From Bradyrhizobium sp. 149 (GTDB lineage Bacteria; Pseudomonadota; Alphaproteobacteria; Rhizobiales; Xanthobacteraceae), in contig NZ_JADPKK010000022.1 in the NCBI RefSeq assembly GCF_023073915.1, positions 496,001 to 560,000 of the forward strand: a stretch of DNA of 64,000 nucleotides, given 5' to 3'. Below are positions 1-7,067 of this stretch, one piece after another. How positions within the stretch are numbered: position 1 is the first letter of the stretch; every line of letters begins with the position of its first letter. The translations under genes were made by a program, and so were the position numbers. The notes under the pieces were generated by a model. It ran no database searches, was not told the origin of the DNA, and saw only the letters and a program-made list of their open reading frames with translations.

Positions 1-6
1 GCGGTG

Positions 7-441
7 TCAGCCCATCGGCAGGTGCGTTATGGTCGGCTGCCTGTCGGCGATGGTCTGCACCTTGTGCTCGCGCTCAGCGACCGGCTGCGTCACGGGCAGC
101 TGTAGCACGGTCGCGCGCTGACCTTCGACGAGCTGCGTCACCAGCACGTATTTGCCGTCCGGGAATTCGATCGCGTCATGATGGCGGTCGGGAATGTGCG
201 GATCGATTTTGCCGAACTTGGCGACGCGCGAATTGATGGTGCGCGTCCAGATCCAGCGATTGTCGTAGCGGACGTCGTCGGCGAAGGCGAGCTCCGTTCC
301 CGGCAGCAGGCAGACGGCTGTGGTCGGATCGGCTGCTGACGCAAAACCGCGCGTCGAGGTGCCGCGGAAGGTTGTCGTGACGATCGTCTCGCCGACTTCG
401 GCGGGACGCGACGCGACGGCATGCAGGCTGTAGTCACACAT
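7..441 (-). CDS. Conserved hypothetical protein (MCDYSL family)
   Basis: A 144-residue soluble protein that starts MCDYSLHAVASRP. I recognise this N-terminus from small uncharacterised rhizobial proteins; no function is known to me. There is no signal peptide or membrane segment. The middle carries a pattern ending HHDAIEFPDGKYVLVTQL, which looks like a small beta-rich domain. I chose the ATG at 441 because GAGGAG lies just upstream; the reading frame stays open further upstream to 516 but without a ribosome-binding site. It lies downstream of lexA on the same strand, separated by nearly 500 bp, so it is probably transcribed on its own. The gene call is solid; the role is unknown. Confidence 0.75.
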   Translation of the reverse strand: MCDYSLHAVASRPAEVGETIVTTTFRGTSTRGFASAADPTTAVCLLPGTELAFADDVRYDNRWIWTRTINSRVAKFGKIDPHIPDRHHDAIEFPDGKYVLVTQLVEGQRATVLQLPVTQPVAEREHKVQTIADRQPTITHLPMG

Positions 442-928
442 CGGGTGCTCCTCATGCTGGGATAGCAACCCGCGTCTCTTATCGAGGCGCAGGCCTCTAT
501 CAGAGTGAAAGCACAAACGCTCTGCTCGGTTGTGGGCAAATCTGCGGCTGGCTTCCGCAAGCCGCGATCACATTATCTTTCCCGAATACAATAGGAACAA
601 AGCCCGCTGCGATGCATTCGGGAGCCGCGTGCTCGAATATTGCCGGCTTGGCTGCAACGGTTGCTCGATCGCATTGCGCGTATTGCGGACCTGATCGCTG
701 GCCGCCGTTTCCTCGAACATCTGAGGCCACGAAGCGGTGCTGCTCGTGGGCGTCGCGAGAATCCAGCGCCGGAGGAGGGGCCGGATAGTCTGTGCAGAAC
801 CAGAAAGACTATCTAGCCAGAGCGGACGATGATCCGCTCCAATCTTTGACCGGCGATGCCGGTCAGAAGCGCGCGAGGCGCCAAGGACTCCCGATATCAG
901 GGACTCCCGATGTCAAGCACTCCCGGTA
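442..928. other. Intergenic region with no convincing gene
   Basis: This 487-bp gap separates lexA from the MCDYSL gene. A 76-codon minus-strand frame at 500-730 resembles no family I know. Near the lexA end (about 889-935) short imperfect repeats of an ACTCCCGATATCA-like unit occur three times. I see no tRNA, clear terminator or operator. Confidence 0.4.
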
Positions 929-1630
929 TCAGTACTTCCGGTACAGCCCGATCAGCTTGCCCTGAATCTTCACCCGGTTGGGCGGCAGGATGCGCACCTC
1001 ATAGGCGGCGTTGGCGGGCTCAAGCGCGATCGAGGCGCCGCGACGGCGGAAGCGCTTCAGCGTCGCTTCCTCGTCATCGATCAGCGCCACCACGATGTCG
1101 CCGGTATCGGCGCTCTCGTTGCGCTGAATCAGCGCCATGTCGCCGTCGAGGATGCCCGCCTCGACCATGGAATCGCCGCGCACTTCGAGCGCGTAGTGCT
1201 CGCCCGAGCCGAGCATGTCAGGCGGTACGCTGATAGTGTGGCTGCGGGTCTGCAACGCCTCGATCGGCGTGCCGGCCGCGATCCGGCCCATCACCGGCAC
1301 GGCGACGGGACGTTCGCCATCGTCCGCGGACAGGCTGGAGCTCGCACGCACCTTGCCGAGATTGCCCTCAATGACGCTCGGCGTGAAGCCGCGGCGGCTG
1401 CCGGCGGCGGCCTGGAGCTCCGGCAATTTGATGACTTCAATCGCACGGGCGCGGTTGGGCAGGCGTCGGATGAAGCCGCGCTCCTCGAGCGCCGTGATCA
1501 GGCGATGGATGCCCGACTTCGAGCGCAGGTCGAGCGCATCCTTCATCTCGTCGAAGGAGGGCGGCACGCCGCTTTCCTTCAGACGCTCACTGATGAACCG
1601 CAGAAGCTCGTATTGTTTGCGCGTTAACAT
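929..1630 (-). CDS. lexA: LexA repressor
   Basis: SOS-response repressor and self-cleaving S24 peptidase, 233 residues from the ATG at 1630. The N-terminal winged helix (residues 1-65) has the motif [13 protein letters not shown]. The C-terminal latent protease has the cleavage site Ala119-Gly120 (in GRIAAGTP), the nucleophile Ser154 (RGDSM) and the general base Lys192 (ATLKRF), so it should be cleaved when RecA is activated. The linker is longer than in E. coli LexA, as expected for alphaproteobacteria. An in-frame TTG at 1639 is an alternative start, but the family begins [10 protein letters not shown]. It follows moeA on the same strand but has its own promoter region, with a LexA box about 100 bp upstream, so autoregulation is likely. 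Confidence 0.97.
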   Translation of the reverse strand: MLTRKQYELLRFISERLKESGVPPSFDEMKDALDLRSKSGIHRLITALEERGFIRRLPNRARAIEVIKLPELQAAAGSRRGFTPSVIEGNLGKVRASSSLSADDGERPVAVPVMGRIAAGTPIEALQTRSHTISVPPDMLGSGEHYALEVRGDSMVEAGILDGDMALIQRNESADTGDIVVALIDDEEATLKRFRRRGASIALEPANAAYEVRILPPNRVKIQGKLIGLYRKY

Positions 1631-1730
1631 CTCGACCAAAGTCTCCCGGTTGATGTCGTCCGATTCCGAGACGCTGAATTCGGCAATATGCCGCTACATG
1701 CTCGAAACAAATCATGAACAGACACTATAT

Positions 1731-1745
1731 GTTCGATACATGTTC
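1731..1745. promoter_or_regulatory. LexA (SOS) box upstream of lexA
   Basis: The sequence GTTC-GATACAT-GTTC matches the alphaproteobacterial LexA operator, a GTTC-N7-GTTC direct repeat. It lies in the moeA-lexA spacer about 100 bp before the lexA start, the expected place for LexA autorepression. The match is exact by eye; binding is inferred. Confidence 0.85.
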
Positions 1746-1806
1746 TGCAACTGCTTAATTTACCGTGAACAGAGCAGAGTTCGCGGAACGCGCATTGCCG
1801 AGGCGC

Positions 1807-3015
1807 TCAGACGGGGAGCCGCAACACTTCGCAAGCCGTGCCGGCTTCGGCCTTCGGCGCGAACGGTGCGCGCACGAGAAGTACCTGTGCTGCAGCGAGA
1901 TTCGCAAGCAGCGAAGAGTCCTGATGGCTGACGGGAAGGACGACGCGTGTGCCGTCGTCGCGCTCCTCCAGACGCGCGCGCAGATAGTCTTCGCGCTGAT
2001 CGTTGGCACCGACGTCGCGGCCCAGCACGGCACGCTCACGGCGATGGTGAATCACTGACCGGCCCGACAGCGCGCGAATCAGCGGCACCATGAACAGGAA
2101 AGCGCACACATAGGACGACACGGGATTGCCCGGTAGGCCGATCACACCCATTGCGCCGAGCCGCCCGTGCATCATCGGCTTGCCTGGCCGCATCGCGATC
2201 TTCCAGAACGCCATCGCGATGCCTTCGTCCCTTAGTGCCTGCTGGACCAGGTCGTGGTCGCCGACCGATGCGCCGCCGGTCGTGATCAGGAGGTCGGCGC
2301 CGCTCTTGCGGGCGCGGCCGATGCCGGCGGTGGTGGCCTCAAGCGTGTCGGCGGCAATACCGAGGTCGATGGTCTCGGCGCCCTCGCTGCGGGCGAGCGC
2401 GTGCAGGGCGTAGCCGTTGGAATAGACGATCTGGCCGTGACCGGGCGTGGCACCCGGCATCACCAGCTCATCGCCGGTGGCGAGAATCGCGACTTTCGGA
2501 CGCCGGCAAACGGCAAGGTGCGGATGATTCATCCCGGCAGCGAGCGCGAGATCGCGCTCGGTGAGACGACTTCCCTTGCGCAGGAGCGCGTCGCCCTCGC
2601 GGAAATCGACGCCGGCGGGGCGGATGTGCCGTCCGGAGATCGCGACTTCCTTGATCGTGATACGCTTGCCGTCGGCGACCGTGTCCTCCTGGATCACGAC
2701 GGCATCCGCGCCGTCGGGAACGACGCCGCCGGTGAAGATCCGCACAGCCTCGCCAGCGCCGACCGTCCCCGCGAACGGTCGGCCGGCTGCGACCTCGCCG
2801 ATGACGGTGAGCTTCGAATCGATCGCGGCATCGGCCGCGCGCACCGCGTAGCCGTCCATCGCCGACATCGCCTGCGGCGGCTGCGTGCGCCGCGCCGCGA
2901 CGTCACGCGCGAGCACGCGATGGTAAGCCTCGTCCAGGAAAACCATTTCTTCGGGCAGCGGCTCTACACCCGCCAGCACTGCGGCAAGCGCGTCAGAAAC
3001 CGGCATCAAGGCCAC
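1807..3015 (-). CDS. moeA: Molybdopterin molybdenumtransferase MoeA
   Basis: Inserts molybdate into adenylylated molybdopterin, the last step in making the molybdenum cofactor used by enzymes such as nitrate reductase. The protein has 402 residues, the normal length. Visible motifs are the N-terminal MSAMDGYAV (residues 50-58), an ATGDEL loop, the GGASVGDHDLV segment of the MoCF-binding domain and GLPGNPVSS, followed by the C-terminal domain IV. The GTG start at 3015 has AGGAG eight bases upstream; the ATG three codons later is too far from it. It precedes lexA on the same strand. Its usual partner moaC is 7.1 kb away at 10135-10653, which is unusual. Confidence 0.96.
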   Translation of the reverse strand: MALMPVSDALAAVLAGVEPLPEEMVFLDEAYHRVLARDVAARRTQPPQAMSAMDGYAVRAADAAIDSKLTVIGEVAAGRPFAGTVGAGEAVRIFTGGVVPDGADAVVIQEDTVADGKRITIKEVAISGRHIRPAGVDFREGDALLRKGSRLTERDLALAAGMNHPHLAVCRRPKVAILATGDELVMPGATPGHGQIVYSNGYALHALARSEGAETIDLGIAADTLEATTAGIGRARKSGADLLITTGGASVGDHDLVQQALRDEGIAMAFWKIAMRPGKPMMHGRLGAMGVIGLPGNPVSSYVCAFLFMVPLIRALSGRSVIHHRRERAVLGRDVGANDQREDYLRARLEERDDGTRVVLPVSHQDSSLLANLAAAQVLLVRAPFAPKAEAGTACEVLRLPV

Positions 3016-3179
3016 GGCGAAAACTCCTGCTCGGCACGTTCGGGCGAATGTTCCGCAAGTCTTCTAGCCGAGTGCGCGCGCAGAGGCAAAAACAGCCGAG
3101 CGGGCGCAATTTATCCCGCTGCTTCACATTAGTCTGGGAGGCAAGATCAAGCGTCGCGGCATGATCCGAAGAACGTCTC

Positions 3180-3371
3180 TCAGCTCCCTGTCTGCCCCGG
3201 ACTTACGTCGGGCGCCTTCGGCCCCTGATCTCTGTCGGGCAGCGGATCGGCCTGGGATTTCAGATCGGCGGCCTTGCTCACAAGCTTGGCCGAAAGCTCC
3301 GAGTCTGAAGTTGTCCTGGCGAACTCAAGAAGAAGAGAGGCCTGCTTGGTGAGGTAGGTTTTGCCCAACAC
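3180..3371 (-). CDS. Small conserved hypothetical helical protein
   Basis: A short protein with the core YLTKQASLLLEFARTTSD, then a helix ending KAADLKSQ and a Pro/Asp-rich tail. I recognise the pattern (KQA..LL.FA..T.D, then AA.L.SKAADLK) from small Bradyrhizobium proteins of unknown function. It looks like two amphipathic helices. The GTG at 3371 gives 63 residues and starts just before the conserved part; a GTG at 3458 would give 92 residues, but the added segment looks unconserved. Neither has a strong ribosome-binding site. It stands alone between moeA and the HAD gene. Confidence 0.5.
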   Translation of the reverse strand: MLGKTYLTKQASLLLEFARTTSDSELSAKLVSKAADLKSQADPLPDRDQGPKAPDVSPGQTGS

Positions 3372-3540
3372 GATGATGCGTCCGTCCGTAGAAGTCCCAA
3401 CGGACAGTAGAGTCCGGAAGACGGTATTCCGTTCCGGGAACTCTGTATAAAAATGCACAAAGTGACGCGGTTCCTAAGTTTCTTCAAAATTAGTTCCGGC
3501 CGGCCGTGATTTCGTTAGGCCTCGCGACGCTGGATTGTCG

Positions 3541-4173
3541 TCAGATGCCCAACGCCTTCAAGGCGTTCCCGACGTCGCGCGGCGAGGTCACATGGACTGC
3601 AGTCAAGCCGCGCGCCCGGGCTCCCTCGATGTTTTCGGCGAGATCGTCGAAGAATACGATCCGCGGGGCGGGCACGCCGATGGCCGCGACGACGTGGTCG
3701 AACGCTTCCGCGTCCGGTTTGCGCAGGCCGATGCTCGACGACAAATATAACTGCCGGAAGTGGCCGAGCACTTCGGCATATTCCTTCGAGAAATAGTCCA
3801 CGTGCGGCCGGTTGGTGTTGGAGAAAGCGTAGAGAGGCATCTGCTTCGCTGCCCGCGGCAGCAACTCGGCGATATCAGGCATTTCGCCGGCGAAGATCGC
3901 GTTCCAACCCTCCAGGAACTGCGCGTCCGAAATGCCGATTCCGAGCGAGGCTCGCAATGAGGCGAAATAGTCTTCGTCGCTGATCTTCCCCATCTCGTGC
4001 AACCGATAGGCTTCGCTGTCACGCACATAGCGTGCGACGATGGCGTCGGGCTTGCAGCCGGCATGTCCCGCCCAGCAGGCGATCGCCTTGGAGAAGTCGA
4101 TATCGAGCACAACGCGGCCGAGATCGAACAGAAGCGCATCCGCGCTGCCTGGAGAGAGCGATGTCACCTGCAT
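3541..4173 (-). CDS. HAD-superfamily hydrolase, subfamily IA
   Basis: A 210-residue haloacid-dehalogenase-fold enzyme, probably a small-molecule phosphatase; the substrate cannot be read from sequence. Motif I is LLFDLGRVVLDID near residue 15: the nucleophilic Asp is present but the second Asp of DxD is Gly, as in the FDxGGVL-type variant-3 members. Motif II is SNTNR (about 118-122), motif III the Lys of RKPDAEAF (about 151-158) and motif IV VFFDDLAENI (about 173-182). The cap is all-helical. The start at 4173 has only weak AAAGG pairing. The gene begins 8 bp after the stop of the hydroxy-acid oxidase gene on the same strand, so the two are probably co-transcribed. The longer upstream frame is antisense noise. 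Confidence 0.88.
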   Translation of the reverse strand: MQVTSLSPGSADALLFDLGRVVLDIDFSKAIACWAGHAGCKPDAIVARYVRDSEAYRLHEMGKISDEDYFASLRASLGIGISDAQFLEGWNAIFAGEMPDIAELLPRAAKQMPLYAFSNTNRPHVDYFSKEYAEVLGHFRQLYLSSSIGLRKPDAEAFDHVVAAIGVPAPRIVFFDDLAENIEGARARGLTAVHVTSPRDVGNALKALGI

Positions 4174-4181
4174 CCTTTCAC

Positions 4182-5315
4182 TCAGTATCGATATGGCTCG
4201 TGGTCGAACAGCGGAAACGCGCTGAACACGCTCGGCGCATTGGTTGCGGTCGCCTGGTGCAGGCAGGATTTGTTGACCTCGGCGAACGAGGTCGCACCCA
4301 AAAGGCCGAGGCAGCGCAGCACTTCGTCCTCGAGCAGCTCCAGCATGCGCGCCACGCCGGCTTCGCCGGCCGCCGCCAGCGCCCAGCATTGCAGCCGGCC
4401 GATGCCGACGAGGTCGGCGCCCGCCGCGATCGCCTTGACGATATCGGTGCCGCGGCCGAAGCCGCCATCGACCATGATCTTGGCGCGGCCCTTCACGGCC
4501 TCGACGATCTCGGGCAGCACATGCATGGCGCCGCGGCCGTGATCGAGCTGACGGCCGCCATGGTTGGAGACGTAGATCCAGTCGACGCCGTGATCGATCG
4601 CGATCAGCGCGTCCTCCGGCGTCGCGATGCCCTTGAGGATCAGCGGGATCTTGAACTTGTCCTTGATCATCTTCACCGTCCGCCACTCCAGACCCTTCTG
4701 GTAATCGCCGCCAGTGGCGCGCAGGCGGCTCTCGCGAACGTAGCGCTTGGCGATGTCACGTTCGCGGCGGCTGTAATGGGCGGTATCGACGGTCAGGCAG
4801 AAGGCGGCATAGGCGTTCTTCTCGGCTCGGCTGACGACGTCAGCGACGAAGGCGTCGTCGCCGCGCACATAGAGCTGGTAGAGGCGCAGCGCGTCGGGTG
4901 CAGCTTCAGCGGTCTTCTCGAGACCGGGCTCGGACACCGAACTCAGCATGTGCGCCGCACCGAACGTGCCGCAGGCGCGTGCCACGCTCGCCGCACCATC
5001 CGGGTCGAAGATCTCGAGCGCGCCGACTGGGGCGAGCACCACCGGCAGGCGCATCTTGCGGCCGAATTGCTCGACTGAGCCTGTGACCTTGCGGACATCG
5101 CGGAGCACGCGCGGGCGGAAGGCGATCTCGTCCAGCGCCATGCGGTTGCGGCGCATCGTGGTCTCGGTCTCGGCTGCGCCGACGATATAATCCCAGGCAT
5201 TCTGGTTGAGGTTGGAACGCGCTTTCCGGATGAACTCGTGCAGATTCTGGAACGGCTCGTCGCTGGCGCCGAGTTCGACGTTCCTTTCCGGTTGGATGCG
5301 GGGTGCTTCGTTCAT
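4182..5315 (-). CDS. FMN-dependent alpha-hydroxy-acid oxidase/dehydrogenase (LldD-like)
   Basis: A 377-residue TIM-barrel flavoenzyme of the L-lactate dehydrogenase, glycolate oxidase and mandelate dehydrogenase family, which oxidises a 2-hydroxy acid to the 2-keto acid. The signature SNHGGRQLDHG (residues 250-260) supplies the catalytic His252 and substrate Arg255; Lys228 in LILKGI and YQLYV (146-150) are further FMN-site elements. The C-terminal DGGFGRGTDI binds the FMN phosphate. There is no signal peptide or membrane anchor, so it is cytoplasmic. GGGAGG lies six bases before the ATG. It probably forms an operon with the HAD hydrolase, which might act on a phosphorylated hydroxy acid such as phosphoglycolate; that link is speculation. 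Confidence 0.92.
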   Translation of the reverse strand: MNEAPRIQPERNVELGASDEPFQNLHEFIRKARSNLNQNAWDYIVGAAETETTMRRNRMALDEIAFRPRVLRDVRKVTGSVEQFGRKMRLPVVLAPVGALEIFDPDGAASVARACGTFGAAHMLSSVSEPGLEKTAEAAPDALRLYQLYVRGDDAFVADVVSRAEKNAYAAFCLTVDTAHYSRRERDIAKRYVRESRLRATGGDYQKGLEWRTVKMIKDKFKIPLILKGIATPEDALIAIDHGVDWIYVSNHGGRQLDHGRGAMHVLPEIVEAVKGRAKIMVDGGFGRGTDIVKAIAAGADLVGIGRLQCWALAAAGEAGVARMLELLEDEVLRCLGLLGATSFAEVNKSCLHQATATNAPSVFSAFPLFDHEPYRY

Positions 5316-5618
5316 TGTTATCCTCCCGAGAATTTGAAGCCTTATCCCATCGCCTAACCCGTCCGGCTCGCCAAAACCATCCTAAAATCGCATGGCTACG
5401 AGGCGTGGGCCGGCCAGCCGACTCCCAATGCGCACGCACGGGTCCTGCAACGTTGCCAAAAGTTTAGGCCCGGACGAAGGGATTTTTACGGTGTACCCGC
5501 CGGCGTGGCATCCCGGCCTTGAAGAAACCGGAATGGTATTGTGAGAAACAGGCTGGATCGCCATTTGCATGGCGGCTCCCAGCCAACCGAACCGCGAAGC
5601 AAGAAGGCCAGTCTATCC
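5316..5618. other. Divergent intergenic region, oxidase gene / ctpA
   Basis: About 300 bp between two divergently transcribed genes, presumably holding both promoters. An in-frame GTG at 5541 could extend CtpA, but the added residues do not look like a signal peptide. I see no operator or RNA I can name. Confidence 0.35.
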
Positions 5619-6956
5619 ATGCGGAAAACCCTGCTGTTCCCCCTGGGCGCGCTCACGGGAGCGTGTCTGACCCTTCTGGTAGCCAGTCCGCACGGCGGCG
5701 TATGGGCAGCACGGGCGGCAGCGAGCGCGGATGACGCCTATTCCCGGCTCAATTTGTTCGGCGAAGTGTTCGAGCGGGTGAAGGCGAGCTACGTCGAGAA
5801 GCCTGACAATGCCAAGCTGATCGAAGGGGCGATCACCGGCATGGTGACCTCGCTCGATCCCCACTCGCGCTACATGAACGACAAGGCCTGGACCGAGATG
5901 CAGGAGACCACCTCCGGCGAGTTCGGCGGGCTCGGCATCGAGGTCACGATGGAGGAGGGCCTGGTCAAGGTCGTCTCGCCGATCGACGACACGCCGGCGT
6001 CCAAGGCCGGCATCATGTCGGGCGACCTCATCAGCAAGATCGACGGCGATGCCGTGCAGGGCATGACGCTCGAGCAGGCCGTCAACAAGATGAAGGGGCC
6101 GGTCGAGACCCAGACCAAGCTCACGATCGTGCGCAAGGGGGCCGACGCCCCGCTCGACGTCGCGATCAAGCGCGAGATCATCCATGTGCGCCCGGTGCGC
6201 TTCCATGTCGAGAACGGCGATATCGGCTACATCCGCGTCACCTCGTTCAACGAGCAGACCACCGATGGCCTGAAGAAGGCGATCGCATCGATCTCCAAGG
6301 ACATTCCGCCGGAGAAGCTGGTGGGCTACGTGATGGACCTGCGCAACAATCCGGGCGGACTGCTCGACCAGGCCGTATCAGTGTCGAGCGCGTTCCTGCA
6401 ACGCGGCGAAGTCGTCTCGACCCGCGGCCGCAATCCGGAAGAGACCCAGCGCTTCACCGCGCATGGCGGCGATCTCACCAAGGGCAAGCCGCTGGTGGTT
6501 CTCGTCAATGGCGGCTCGGCCTCGGCCTCGGAGATCGTGGCCGGCGCGCTGCATGACCACAAGCGCGCGACGCTGATCGGCACGCGCTCGTTCGGCAAGG
6601 GCTCGGTACAGACCATCATTCCGCTCGGCACCGGCAACGGCGCGCTGGCGCTGACCACGGCGCGCTATTACACGCCCTCGGGCCGCTCGATCCAGGCCCA
6701 GGGCATCGCGCCCGACATCGAGATCCTCCAGGACGTGCCGCCCGAGTTGAAGGGCCGGATGGACACCATGGCGGAGTCGCAGATGCGCGGTCATCTGCAG
6801 GCGGCCGATGGCACGGAGCAGACTGGATCGCAGTCCTATGTCCCGCCGGAAGAGAAGGACGATAAGGCCCTGCATACGGCCTACGACTTCCTGCACGGCC
6901 AAACCGCCAATGCGGTCGCCGCCAAGCCGGCGCTGAAGGCTGCGGTGCCGAACTAA
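5619..6956 (+). CDS. ctpA: Carboxy-terminal processing protease, S41 family
   Basis: Periplasmic serine protease that trims proteins at exposed C-terminal tails, 445 residues from the ATG at 5619. It has an N-terminal signal or anchor (MRKTLLFPLGALTGACLTLL), a PDZ domain at about 100-180 (GIEVTMEEGLVKVVSPIDDTPA) and the S41 catalytic domain with the Ser302/Lys327 dyad in ASASEI and FGKGSVQT. The C-terminal tail (about 380-445) is low complexity. The start was chosen because it places a signal sequence first, with AGAAGG upstream. It is transcribed alone and ends at a strong hairpin facing the GGDEF-EAL gene. Confidence 0.94.
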   Translation: MRKTLLFPLGALTGACLTLLVASPHGGVWAARAAASADDAYSRLNLFGEVFERVKASYVEKPDNAKLIEGAITGMVTSLDPHSRYMNDKAWTEMQETTSGEFGGLGIEVTMEEGLVKVVSPIDDTPASKAGIMSGDLISKIDGDAVQGMTLEQAVNKMKGPVETQTKLTIVRKGADAPLDVAIKREIIHVRPVRFHVENGDIGYIRVTSFNEQTTDGLKKAIASISKDIPPEKLVGYVMDLRNNPGGLLDQAVSVSSAFLQRGEVVSTRGRNPEETQRFTAHGGDLTKGKPLVVLVNGGSASASEIVAGALHDHKRATLIGTRSFGKGSVQTIIPLGTGNGALALTTARYYTPSGRSIQAQGIAPDIEILQDVPPELKGRMDTMAESQMRGHLQAADGTEQTGSQSYVPPEEKDDKALHTAYDFLHGQTANAVAAKPALKAAVPN

Positions 6957-6981
6957 GCCTCGCCAGTTCTGATCAGACGTC

Positions 6982-7019
6982 AAATCGCCCGGGAGTGGAT
7001 GACCGCTCCCGGGCGATTT
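6982..7019. terminator. Bidirectional terminator hairpin
   Basis: A perfect 14-bp inverted repeat (AAATCGCCCGGGAG and its complement, 10-base loop) sits between the convergent ctpA and GGDEF-EAL genes. The A-rich and T-rich outer ends would give a short U-tract in either direction, so it may end both transcripts. Confidence 0.8.
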
Positions 7020-7067
7020 CATATCAGGGCGAGGTTCGATCCGCCGCGTCCATCTGAGTACCAGGCC

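Noticed and set aside
500-730. A 76-codon minus-strand frame upstream of the MCDYSL gene
   Set aside because: No family resemblance, no clear ribosome-binding site, and it covers the region expected to hold that gene's promoter.
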